Positions 1-6,786 of a stretch of 14,191 nt of DNA are shown in pieces. The position numbers and the translations under genes were made by a program. Position 1 is the first letter of the stretch. Each line of letters opens with the position of its first letter. Origin of the DNA: Acidobacteriota bacterium (GTDB lineage: Bacteria > Acidobacteriota > Terriglobia > Bryobacterales > Bryobacteraceae); contig JAJYKC010000009.1 in assembly GCA_021788955.1 (NCBI GenBank), positions 1 through 14,191 of the forward strand, given 5' to 3'. Under the pieces are notes generated by a model. That model was given only the letters and a program-made list of their open reading frames with translations, did no database searches and had not been told where the DNA came from.

Positions 1-338
1 TGCCGCTCGTCGGGGGAGAACGCCGCCTGGTCGTCAAAAGCGGGATCGTCCGTGAGCCGCTCCAGCGCCGTGCCGTCCGGGTGAACGCGATACAAATCGG
101 CCGAACCGGCGCGCTCCGAAGTGAATACGATCCAGTCGCCCTTCCCGGACCAGGACGGATTGTAGTTGAGCGAGCCCGACTCAGCGATCGGGTGCTCGCC
201 GGAACCGTCCGCGTTCGATACAAACAGCGTCTCGCTGTTAGGAGCCAGATGGCTGACGAGAATCCGTTCGGCCCCAAGGCAGTAAATCGGGGTGAAGGCC
301 AGAACGGCGGAGGCGATGAAGTATGCTCTTCGGGGCAT
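1..338 (-). CDS. Secreted TolB-like PD40 beta-propeller protein, N-terminal part (cut by left edge)
   Basis: Reading the minus strand from the ATG at 338-336 gives an open frame of 112 codons that runs off the window. The N-terminus MPRRAYFIASAVLAF...CLGA is a Sec-type signal peptide, with likely cleavage after the Ala at about residue 23. The rest shows PD40/TolB-propeller repeats: 'LFVSNADGSGEHPIAESG', then 'NPSWSGKGDWIVFTSERAG', 'DLYRVHPDGTALERLTDDP' and 'QAAFSPDE'. Blades of this kind form extracytoplasmic beta-propellers that bind partner proteins or sugars. The specific role cannot be told from this fragment, and a C-terminal domain may follow outside the window. The gene lies 56 bp downstream of purU on the same strand. 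No good Shine-Dalgarno is seen before the ATG. The family call is fairly sure; the function is unknown. Confidence 0.8.
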   Translation of the reverse strand, partial: MPRRAYFIASAVLAFTPIYCLGAERILVSHLAPNSETLFVSNADGSGEHPIAESGSLNYNPSWSGKGDWIVFTSERAGSADLYRVHPDGTALERLTDDPAFDDQAAFSPDER

Positions 339-347
339 GAGTTTTCA

Positions 348-376
348 AATGTTAGCTGTTGGGAAAACCCTCTGCA
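348..376 (-). promoter_or_regulatory. Weak candidate sigma-70 promoter for the propeller gene
   Basis: On the minus strand TTGCAG (376-371), a 17-base spacer and TAACAT (353-348) precede the ATG at 338. The -35 matches consensus at three of six positions and the -10 at four of six. A start site about 7 bases after the -10 would leave almost no 5' leader, which fits the missing Shine-Dalgarno. This is a pattern match only; transcription from the purU promoter is equally possible. Confidence 0.2.
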
Positions 377-394
377 ACCGGGGGGCGCGCCGGG

Positions 395-1255
395 TTAATC
401 GAAGACCACTGTCTTATTCCCGTAGCAAAGAATACGGTGTTCCAGGTGCCACGTCACCGCACGGGATAACACGGCTTTCTCCATGTCCCGCCCTTTGCGA
501 ATCAGGTCCTCGACCTGGTCGCGGTGCGAAATGCGGACCACATCCTGCTCGATAATCGGTCCATCGTCTAGCGTCGCCGTAACATAGTGGCCGGTCGCGC
601 CGATCAGTTTCACCCCTCGCTGGAAGGCCGCGTGATACGGTCTCGCGCCGACGAACGCCGGAAGGAAGGAATGGTGAACGTTGATGATCCGCATGGGGTA
701 TCGGGTCACGAACTCGGACGACAGGATCTGCATGTACCGCGCCAGCACGATCAGGTCAATGCCGTTCTCCTCGAGCAGTTGCAACTGCTCCGTCTCCGCC
801 TGCGCCTTCGTTGCCGCCGTAACCGGCAGATGGTGAAACGCCACGCCGTAAAACCGCGCCAAAGCCTCGGCGCTCGAGTGATTGCTGATGATTAGCGGAA
901 TTGAACCATGGAACTCGCCCGCTTGCTGGCGGTGCAGCAGGTCCGCCAGACAGTGCAGATGCTGCGAAACGAAAATCGCCACGCGCGGCACGTCCTGCAT
1001 CCGGTGAAGCTGCCAGGTCATCCGAAGTTCCGCGGCGAGAGCCTCGAATTCCACGCGGAACGCGGGCAGGTCGAAGTCCTCCAGCACCCACTCGACGCGC
1101 ATGAAGAACAAGCCGGCTTCGTGGTCCTGATGCTGGTCGGCATGGGTGATGTTGGCGCCGTGCCGGTACAGCAGACTCGACACCGAGGCGACCAGGCCTT
1201 TGCGGTCCGGGCAATTGATCAGGAGGACCGCCGTGCTGCTTGCGTGATTCGACAT
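395..1255 (-). CDS. purU: Formyltetrahydrofolate deformylase PurU
   Basis: PurU hydrolyses 10-formyl-tetrahydrofolate to formate and tetrahydrofolate, balancing the one-carbon pool and supplying formate for purine synthesis. The 286-residue product matches the usual family length. Residues about 8-85 form an ACT regulatory domain ('LLINCPDRKGLVASVSSLLY'). Residues about 90-280 are a formyl-transferase fold with the hallmark 'NVHHSFLPAF' (192-201) and 'TGHYVTATLDDGPIIEQD' (221-238). By alignment with PurN the catalytic triad is N192, H194 and D230. The frame stays open upstream to 1525, but family alignment starts at MSNHASS (ATG at 1255), and the extension would run into the divergent gene at 1307. 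No clear Shine-Dalgarno precedes the start. It does not belong functionally to the hydrogenase cluster. Confidence 0.95.
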   Translation of the reverse strand: MSNHASSTAVLLINCPDRKGLVASVSSLLYRHGANITHADQHQDHEAGLFFMRVEWVLEDFDLPAFRVEFEALAAELRMTWQLHRMQDVPRVAIFVSQHLHCLADLLHRQQAGEFHGSIPLIISNHSSAEALARFYGVAFHHLPVTAATKAQAETEQLQLLEENGIDLIVLARYMQILSSEFVTRYPMRIINVHHSFLPAFVGARPYHAAFQRGVKLIGATGHYVTATLDDGPIIEQDVVRISHRDQVEDLIRKGRDMEKAVLSRAVTWHLEHRILCYGNKTVVFD

Positions 1256-1306
1256 AGATCGTGAACATACAAGCCTAGCGAAGAAGCGTAGACTCGAAGG
1301 CGTGGG

Positions 1307-2632
1307 ATGACGATGTCGCGGTTTTGGCGGTTGTGCTTGCCGGCCCTGGCTTGCGGCGCCTCGGCCTTGGCGCAGACGAGCGCCCAATTGGGGCTTCCGC
1401 CCGGCGTGCTTTTGCTGTCGCGCATCAAGCGCAACATGCAGCAGACGCTTGACCGGCTTCCCGCCTACGCCTGCTTGGAAAACGTCGATCGTCTCATCCG
1501 CGAATCCCCCGAAAAGCCCATCCACGCATTAGACGCTCTTCGGCTGGAAGTGGTGGCGATGGGAGAGAAGGAACTGTTCGCCTGGCCCGACGAACAGAGC
1601 ACGTTTCGGAACGACATCACCGTGCCGGGGTTTAATTCAAGCGGCGAATTTTTTTCAACCTCACGCGCGGTCTTCTCGCGCCGGTCTCAGGCGATCATCC
1701 ACTATCGCGGCCGGGAGACCTTCAACGGAATCAGTGCCGCCCGCTACGACTTCACCATTTCCTCGAACTTCTTCCGCTGGACGCTGAACATAGAGGGACG
1801 GCAGGCTTTAGTCGATACAAGCGGCACGTTTTGGGCCGACGCCGCGACGGCCGACCTGCTGCGGCTCGAATCCTGGCCGTCGCACATCCCCCCGGAACTG
1901 GAACTCTCCTCGCTTGTCAGTGTGATCGACTACAACCGGCTCGTGTTGTCCGGCCAGTCCTATCTGTTCCCCTTCTCGGCCTTGGCCACGATGGTGCGCG
2001 CCGACGGCCGGGAAAGCCAGAACCAGATTCAATTCACGCACTGCCGTGAGTTCAAGTCCGAGTCCCATCTGGTTTCAGGCGACACTGTGAAACCTGCCCC
2101 ACCCCCACTCCGCACCGTCGAATTCCAAATCCCGCAGGGGCTGACGTTCCCCATTTCTCTCGCCGCCGCGGTCGACCTGGCGCAGGCTCGCGTTGGCGAC
2201 TTGATTCGGGGATCGCTCGATGCCGACGTCAAGGACAAGCACGACGTCGTGGCTCCGAAAGGAGCCCAGTTACTCGGCCGAGTGCGCCTGATCGAGCAGG
2301 GCCAAGGGCCGATCGGGTCCTACCTTATCGCCGGCTTCGAGTTCACTGATCTCGAGTTCACCGATTCGTCCGGCTTCCGCCACCACGCGCCGTATTACGC
2401 ATTCTTCCGCGACTGTACGAACCTGCCGGGCATCACGCAGGAAATTGCAAGCGCCCGCGAACACAACTGGACCACCAGCGATTCCGGCTGGATCGATATG
2501 GGGCAAACCGAGAAGATCCTGCCTCCGGTCCTCCCCGGCGTGGCCGTGCTCTTTATCGCGAAAAGCCAACGGACTCTGCCCAAAGGATTTCGGTTCGATT
2601 GGGAAAGCGCGCGGTTTGCCCACAAACAGTGA
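1307..2632 (+). CDS. Secreted protein of unknown function, acidobacterial-type family
   Basis: The product is 441 residues with a Sec signal peptide: basic MTMSRFWR, a hydrophobic core to residue about 20, and likely cleavage after 'ALA' (residue 22). Residues 30-65 carry 'LLLSRIKRNMQQTLDRLPAYACLENVDRLIRE'-like sequence, given here only to show the pattern of a helix followed by 'LPxYxCLExVDR'. I recall this signature from secreted proteins of Acidobacteriota, where it is often paralogous. C56 and C246 ('THCREFKSES') could form a disulphide. A second segment (about 275-345), 'ARVGDLIRGSLDADV...VVAPKGAQLLGRV', looks like a small beta domain. No catalytic motif is visible, so no function is assigned. 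It starts 51 bp from the divergent purU and ends 11 bp from the convergent gene at 2644. A second in-frame ATG at 1313 is an alternative start. Confidence 0.75.
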   Translation: MTMSRFWRLCLPALACGASALAQTSAQLGLPPGVLLLSRIKRNMQQTLDRLPAYACLENVDRLIRESPEKPIHALDALRLEVVAMGEKELFAWPDEQSTFRNDITVPGFNSSGEFFSTSRAVFSRRSQAIIHYRGRETFNGISAARYDFTISSNFFRWTLNIEGRQALVDTSGTFWADAATADLLRLESWPSHIPPELELSSLVSVIDYNRLVLSGQSYLFPFSALATMVRADGRESQNQIQFTHCREFKSESHLVSGDTVKPAPPPLRTVEFQIPQGLTFPISLAAAVDLAQARVGDLIRGSLDADVKDKHDVVAPKGAQLLGRVRLIEQGQGPIGSYLIAGFEFTDLEFTDSSGFRHHAPYYAFFRDCTNLPGITQEIASAREHNWTTSDSGWIDMGQTEKILPPVLPGVAVLFIAKSQRTLPKGFRFDWESARFAHKQ

Positions 2633-2643
2633 GACTGCCGAAG

Positions 2644-3060
2644 TCACGCCGATCCTGAATCCCCTTCCGCCGTCTCGCCGAACGATTCGTCCGGCGAATT
2701 TCCCGGCCATCCGATAATCACCAAAAACACATCGAGCACGAAGAGACCAATGGCGATGTCATTGAACAGCGTGGCTTGCGACGCGTCCGGCCAGAACTGG
2801 TTCGCCGCCCAGAATAAAAACGCGACCGCCAGAAGAATCGCCTTGATCCACTCCCGAACCGGCGGGTGATGCGCCCACTGGTAGACGAGATAAGCGATGG
2901 CGATCAACGTGAGCGGTAACGCGCCGAGCCACTCGTGCGCGCGCGACGGAAACCAGCCGGGTTTCAAATCCCAGACGAACAACGCCGCGGCGCCGGCCAG
3001 AGTGAGGCAACCCAAAACCATCGCGGCCGCGCGATGCGCACGGTCAAGACGACGATACAT
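2644..3060 (-). CDS. Small membrane protein with four predicted helices, unknown function
   Basis: The 138-residue product has a short basic N-terminus (MYRRLDRAHR) and four hydrophobic segments, at about 12-30, 44-61, 71-90 and 100-118. It ends in an acidic, Gly/Ser-rich tail (NSPDESFGETAEGDSGSA). It is rich in Trp near the membrane boundaries and contains 'AHHPPVREW' between helices two and three. I do not recognise the family, and it carries no cofactor-binding pattern I can name. Its start lies 21 bp downstream of the hypF stop on the same strand, so the two are probably co-transcribed, which hints at, but does not prove, a link with the hydrogenase. No obvious Shine-Dalgarno precedes the ATG. 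Coding is supported by the membrane-protein pattern and the tight fit between neighbours. Confidence 0.65.
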   Translation of the reverse strand: MYRRLDRAHRAAAMVLGCLTLAGAAALFVWDLKPGWFPSRAHEWLGALPLTLIAIAYLVYQWAHHPPVREWIKAILLAVAFLFWAANQFWPDASQATLFNDIAIGLFVLDVFLVIIGWPGNSPDESFGETAEGDSGSA

Positions 3061-3081
3061 ATAGAGTCAGACTAGCGTGGT

Positions 3082-5328
3082 TCAGCGGCTCGCCGCCTCG
3101 GCTGCGATCACCGCCTGACCTAGCGCGATGCCTCCGTCGTTGGCCGGAACCTGCGAATGCAGGTAGACCTCGAAATCCGCCCGCCGCAGGCTGTCCACAA
3201 CGCGGCCTAGAAGGTAAAAGTTCTGGAACGTGCCTCCACTCAGACAAACCTTCTTGAGGCCATGCGATTCCCTTGTCCGCCGGCACGCGTCGACGATCAC
3301 GGCGGCCACTGTATTGTGAAACGACGCCGCGATCTTTCCCGCTCCCGTCCCCTTCCGAACCTCCGCCACGATCTCCGCGATCGCCGGGCGCAGATCCACG
3401 TCCGTATCGCTCAACTCGAAGCTGTATCGCGACTCCACGCCTTCTTCCACCGCCGCCTCTAACTCGATCGCCGCCTGACCTTCGTAGTTTGTTTCATCGC
3501 GCAGCCCGATGAGCGAAGCCACTGCGTCGAATAACCTTCCGCAAGAGGAAGTCAGAACCGTGTTGACCCGGCGCGCCAGCATCGCTTCGACAATCGCGCG
3601 CCGCCGCGGATCGATTCTTTCGAATAGCTGCTCCGTAATGTTCTGTCCAAACGCATCCCGTGCGTAGCTGAGCGCCATCCGCCACGGTTCGCGCACCGCG
3701 GCGTCGCCACCGGCGAGCGGTACATACCGTAAGTGCCCGCAACGCTCGAAGCCCAGGAAATCGCAGACCAAAAACTCGCCGCCCCAGATCTGGCCGTCAG
3801 TGCCGTAACCGGTCCCGTCGAACGATACACCGATCACTTTCTCCCGCAGCCCGTTTTCGGCCATGCAGCTTGCGATGTGAGCATGATGATGCTGGACGCC
3901 GACTTTCCTCACGCCCTCCATCTCTAGCGCGGCGCGCGTGCTCAGATAGCCCGGATGAAGATCGTAGCCCACCACTTCCGGCTCGATCCGGTAGAACCGT
4001 TTCATGTGCGCGAGCGTCTCATGAAAGAACTCGAGAGTCTCCAGATTCTCCAGATCGCCGATATGCTGGCTTAAGATCGCGTAACTCTGCTTGGTCAGGC
4101 AGAAGGTATTCTTAAGTTCGCCGCCTGCGCCCAAGGCGGGCGCCATGTCAAACGCCAACCGCACCGGCTGAGGCGCATAACCGCGCGAGCGCCGTACGAC
4201 GCGCACCTCACTTTCAAACGTCCGAACCACCGAGTCGTCCACTCGCGTATGGATCTTCCGGTTATGCGCCAGGACCTCGTCATAGAGCGGCTCCAACCGC
4301 GGAAGCTCCTCTTCCCGGCTCACAATCGGTTCTTCGCTGACGTTGCCGCTGGTCATGACCAGCGCCTCGAACCGCCCGCCGTTCCCCTCGAACAATAGGT
4401 GGTGCAACGGAGTGTAAGGCAGCATGACGCCGATGGTCTTGTTTCCCGGCGCAACCGCATCGGAGATCACAGTTCCCGGCCGGCGCGGCAGGATCACAAT
4501 TGGCCGCCGGGGGCTCTCCAATGCTTCCCGGTCCGCCGGACTGACTTCGCACCATCGCTCCACCGCGCCCAAATCCGGCGCCATGATCGCGAAAGGTTTG
4601 TCGCTGCGGCGCTTTCTTTCCCGCAGCCGGTGCACCGCTTCGCCATTGGTGGCATCACAGGCCAAATGGAACCCACCCAGCCCCTTGATTGCCACAACCT
4701 TGCCTTCCCGCAGCCATCTCTGTGCCTGCTCGATCGGCGCGCTCAGCGCCGGACCACATTGGGGACAAGCGTTCGGCTGCGCGTGAAACCGGCGGTCCGC
4801 CGGATTCTCATACTCGGCCCGGCACTCCCTGCACATCGGAAACTCAACCATCGTCGTTGCCGGGCGGTCGTAGGGGATGTCCCGGATGATCGTGTAACGT
4901 GGCCCACAGTTGGTGCAATTGGTAAACGGATATTGGTAACGCCGGTTCGCGGGATCGGTGAAGTCGTCGTAACACTCAGCACACGTGGCTATGTCCGGAG
5001 GAACCAGGACAAACTCCCCTGTAACTTGCGCGCTTTCCAGGATGACGAAATCCCGAGCTCCTTGCTGAGGAATGTCTGTTACCTGGACCCGGTCCACCTG
5101 AGCAAGCACCGGCCGCCGGTTCCTCAAGTCTTCTTCAAATGATTCGAGCCGGTCAGCCGGTCCTTCGACCTCGATAAACACTCCTTCGGATGAGTTTCTT
5201 ACCCAACCCCCGAGCTGATTCGCCTCGGCGAGTTCATACACGAACGGCCGGAATCCGACACCTTGGACGACGCCCTGAATGTGGATTCGCTTCCGGAGGA
5301 CGGTCGCGCGATTCGGCTCAGAACTCAT
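3082..5328 (-). CDS. hypF: Carbamoyltransferase HypF, [NiFe]-hydrogenase cyanide-ligand synthesis
   Basis: HypF uses carbamoyl phosphate and ATP to carbamoylate the C-terminal Cys of HypE, the first step to the CN ligands of the active-site iron. The 748-residue protein has the full domain set. An acylphosphatase domain ('GVVQGVGFRPFVY', about 19-31) comes first. Two zinc-finger modules follow, with C116-x2-C119/C138-x2-C141 and C166-x2-C169/C188-x2-C191. A YrdC-like domain comes next ('KGLGGFHLACDA' 215-226, 'TSGNVSEEP' 326-334). A Kae1-like carbamoyltransferase domain ends the protein, with metal ligands in 'HHHAH' (480-484), 'FDGTGYGTDG' (503-512), 'SGGTFQN' (697-703) and 'VPANDGGIALGQ' (727-738). 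No key residue is missing. It is divergent from the hyaABCD-hypCDEAB operon and so completes the hyp set from the other strand. The Shine-Dalgarno is weak (GGGAA before the ATG). Confidence 0.98.
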   Translation of the reverse strand: MSSEPNRATVLRKRIHIQGVVQGVGFRPFVYELAEANQLGGWVRNSSEGVFIEVEGPADRLESFEEDLRNRRPVLAQVDRVQVTDIPQQGARDFVILESAQVTGEFVLVPPDIATCAECYDDFTDPANRRYQYPFTNCTNCGPRYTIIRDIPYDRPATTMVEFPMCRECRAEYENPADRRFHAQPNACPQCGPALSAPIEQAQRWLREGKVVAIKGLGGFHLACDATNGEAVHRLRERKRRSDKPFAIMAPDLGAVERWCEVSPADREALESPRRPIVILPRRPGTVISDAVAPGNKTIGVMLPYTPLHHLLFEGNGGRFEALVMTSGNVSEEPIVSREEELPRLEPLYDEVLAHNRKIHTRVDDSVVRTFESEVRVVRRSRGYAPQPVRLAFDMAPALGAGGELKNTFCLTKQSYAILSQHIGDLENLETLEFFHETLAHMKRFYRIEPEVVGYDLHPGYLSTRAALEMEGVRKVGVQHHHAHIASCMAENGLREKVIGVSFDGTGYGTDGQIWGGEFLVCDFLGFERCGHLRYVPLAGGDAAVREPWRMALSYARDAFGQNITEQLFERIDPRRRAIVEAMLARRVNTVLTSSCGRLFDAVASLIGLRDETNYEGQAAIELEAAVEEGVESRYSFELSDTDVDLRPAIAEIVAEVRKGTGAGKIAASFHNTVAAVIVDACRRTRESHGLKKVCLSGGTFQNFYLLGRVVDSLRRADFEVYLHSQVPANDGGIALGQAVIAAEAASR

Positions 5329-5414
5329 GCGTCATTTCCCGCACCGGCACGCAGCCCTGAGTCATTCGACGCGCACCGCGTTTTTCGTTCCGGCGCCTGG
5401 TTGGCATACCTTAC

Positions 5415-5443
5415 TTGTTACTTCGTCATCCGCTCGACGTCAA
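5415..5443 (-). promoter_or_regulatory. Possible sigma-70 promoter for hypF
   Basis: On the minus strand TTGACG (5443-5438) is followed after exactly 17 bases by TAACAA (5420-5415). The -35 is a five of six match; the -10 is poor (three of six). It lies about 90 bp upstream of the hypF ATG. It is a pattern match without other support. Confidence 0.25.
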
Positions 5444-5531
5444 CTCACTCCGGATGCGGCGACGGACTCCCAACTATCTCCCACCCGCGACTCCCGTGCT
5501 TTCGGCCATAACTAGTACCCGTCCGTCCCGC

Positions 5532-5546
5532 TTTACGCCTGGTAAA
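5532..5546. promoter_or_regulatory. Dyad TTTAC-N5-GTAAA, possible regulator site
   Basis: The sequence TTTACGCCTGGTAAA is a perfect 5-bp inverted repeat around a 5-base centre. It sits about 100-115 bp upstream of the start site predicted from the sigma-54-like promoter at 5622-5636, a usual distance for an activator site of such promoters. It is short enough to occur by chance. Confidence 0.25.
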
Positions 5547-5621
5547 CCGAGCTATCTAAGATCTGTGACCCTGATCGATGAATTCGTTTTCGCGCGCCTG
5601 CAGTTGCGTCCCGCCTGAATT

Positions 5622-5636
5622 TGGTCCCAATCGTGC
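5622..5636 (+). promoter_or_regulatory. Candidate sigma-54 (-24/-12) promoter of the hydrogenase operon
   Basis: TGGTCCCAATCGTGC compares with the consensus TGGCACG-N4-TTGC. The GG and GC pairs are present at the correct spacing, and seven of eleven defined positions match. The start site would fall near 5648, leaving a leader of about 27 bases that includes the GGAGAG ribosome site of hyaA. Membrane-bound uptake hydrogenase operons are sigma-54 dependent in several proteobacteria; that this one is so is inference. Confidence 0.35.
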
Positions 5637-5674
5637 TGCCCTGATGCCGCAAATTCTGAAGTCGGAGAGACCAG

Positions 5675-6778
5675 ATGCCCCTTTCTACGCGCACTCTCTC
5701 AACCTACGACGTGTTGAAACAGCACGGCGTCGACCGGCGAACGTTCCTAAAATTCTGCACCACAATCTCCGCCACCCTCGGCCTCGAAGCCACCATGGTC
5801 CCTAAGGTCGTTGCGGCTATGGAAAACAAGCCGCGCATCCCGGTGATCTGGCTGCACGGTTTGGAATGCACCTGCTGCAGCGAGTCGTTTATCCGGTCCG
5901 CTCATCCTGTCGCCCAGGACATTGTCCTGAACATGATCTCGCTCGACTACGATGACACCCTGCAGGCCGCGGCCGGTTTTCAGGTAGAAGAGATCCGGAA
6001 AAAGGTCATGAAGGACCATCCCGGCCAGTACATTCTGGCCGTGGAAGGGAACGCACCGACCAAGGACGGCGGCGTCTACTGCACCGTCGGCGGCGATACG
6101 TTTCTAAATGTACTGAAAGAGACCGCCGCCGGAGCCAAGGCGATCGTCGCGTGGGGTTCCTGCGCTTCCAACGGTTGCGTTCAGGCCGCCCGGCCGAACC
6201 CGACCGGGGCCAAACCCGTTCATGAACTAATCTCCGACCGCACCATCATCAATGTGCCGGGCTGCCCGCCGATCAGCGAAGTCATGACGGGCGTGCTGAC
6301 CTACATCCTGACTTTCGACGCTCTTCCCGAACTCGACCGCCAGGGCCGTCCGAAGATGTTCTACGGCCAGCGGATTCACGACAAGTGCTACCGCCGCGCC
6401 TTTTTCGACGCCGGCATGTTCGTCGAGTCCTGGGACGACGAAGGAGCGAAAAAAGGTTGGTGTCTCTACAAGATGGGCTGCCGCGGGCCGACGACCTATA
6501 ACGCCTGCTCGAGCATGCGCTGGAACGACGGTTGCGGATTCCCGATCTCCTCCGGGAACCCGTGCATCGGCTGCGCGGCCGACGGGTTCTGGGACAACGG
6601 TCCCTTCACCCAGCGCCTGTCCAATGTCCTGGTGCCCGGTATCGAATCGACGCCGGACCAGATCGGCAAGACGTTGACCGTACTCACGGGCATCGGCGTG
6701 GGCGCTCATCTGATCTCGCACGTCGCGCGAAAAGCCACGAAGAAGACCCCGGAAACCGGCGCCAAGGAAAGCGAGTGA
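5675..6778 (+). CDS. hyaA: Uptake [NiFe]-hydrogenase small subunit, oxygen-tolerant (group 1d) type
   Basis: This is the electron-transfer subunit of a membrane-bound H2-oxidising hydrogenase, 367 residues, very like E. coli HyaA. A Tat signal with 'DRRTFLKF' (20-27) directs export of the folded HyaA-HyaB pair. Mature numbering is offset by 48 from E. coli Hyd-1. The proximal cluster ligands are C65, C67, C68, C163, C168 and C197. C67 and C168 are the two extra cysteines that make the [4Fe-3S] cluster of oxygen-tolerant enzymes, and E124 matches E76. The medial [3Fe-4S] site is C278, C297 and C300 with P290 in place of a fourth Cys. The distal site is H235, C238, C263 and C269. A C-terminal helix (about 327-350) anchors it in the membrane near HyaC. 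It is the first gene of the operon, and GGAGAG five bases upstream fixes the start. Unusual extra cysteines are C136 and C287. Confidence 0.97.
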   Translation: MPLSTRTLSTYDVLKQHGVDRRTFLKFCTTISATLGLEATMVPKVVAAMENKPRIPVIWLHGLECTCCSESFIRSAHPVAQDIVLNMISLDYDDTLQAAAGFQVEEIRKKVMKDHPGQYILAVEGNAPTKDGGVYCTVGGDTFLNVLKETAAGAKAIVAWGSCASNGCVQAARPNPTGAKPVHELISDRTIINVPGCPPISEVMTGVLTYILTFDALPELDRQGRPKMFYGQRIHDKCYRRAFFDAGMFVESWDDEGAKKGWCLYKMGCRGPTTYNACSSMRWNDGCGFPISSGNPCIGCAADGFWDNGPFTQRLSNVLVPGIESTPDQIGKTLTVLTGIGVGAHLISHVARKATKKTPETGAKESE

Positions 6779-6786
6779 GGTGAGCC

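Larger units (their letters stand above)
5329..5674. other. 346-bp divergent intergenic region between hypF and hyaA
   Basis: No gene is supported here; the short open frames lack ribosome sites or family features. The region must hold the promoters of both hypF (leftward) and the hydrogenase operon (rightward). It contains a possible sigma-70 promoter for hypF (5415-5443), a TTTAC-N5-GTAAA dyad (5532-5546), a candidate sigma-54 promoter (5622-5636) and the hyaA Shine-Dalgarno GGAGAG (5664-5669, five bases before the ATG). Part of it is less GC-rich than the flanking genes. Confidence 0.7.

Noticed and set aside
1256..1525. N-terminal extension of purU by 90 codons on the minus strand
   Set aside because: It would overlap the start of the divergent secreted-protein gene, is low-complexity Arg/Gln/Gly-rich, and PurU homologues begin at the ACT domain (MSNHASS).
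5402..5419. TGGCATACCTTACTTGTT as a sigma-54 promoter
   Set aside because: The TTG element is two bases too far from GG, and the distance to hyaA is over 250 bp.
5415..5805. Small plus-strand open frames in and just after the hypF-hyaA gap
   Set aside because: They have no ribosome sites, their composition is Arg/Pro/Ser-rich noise, and the later ones overlap hyaA in another frame.
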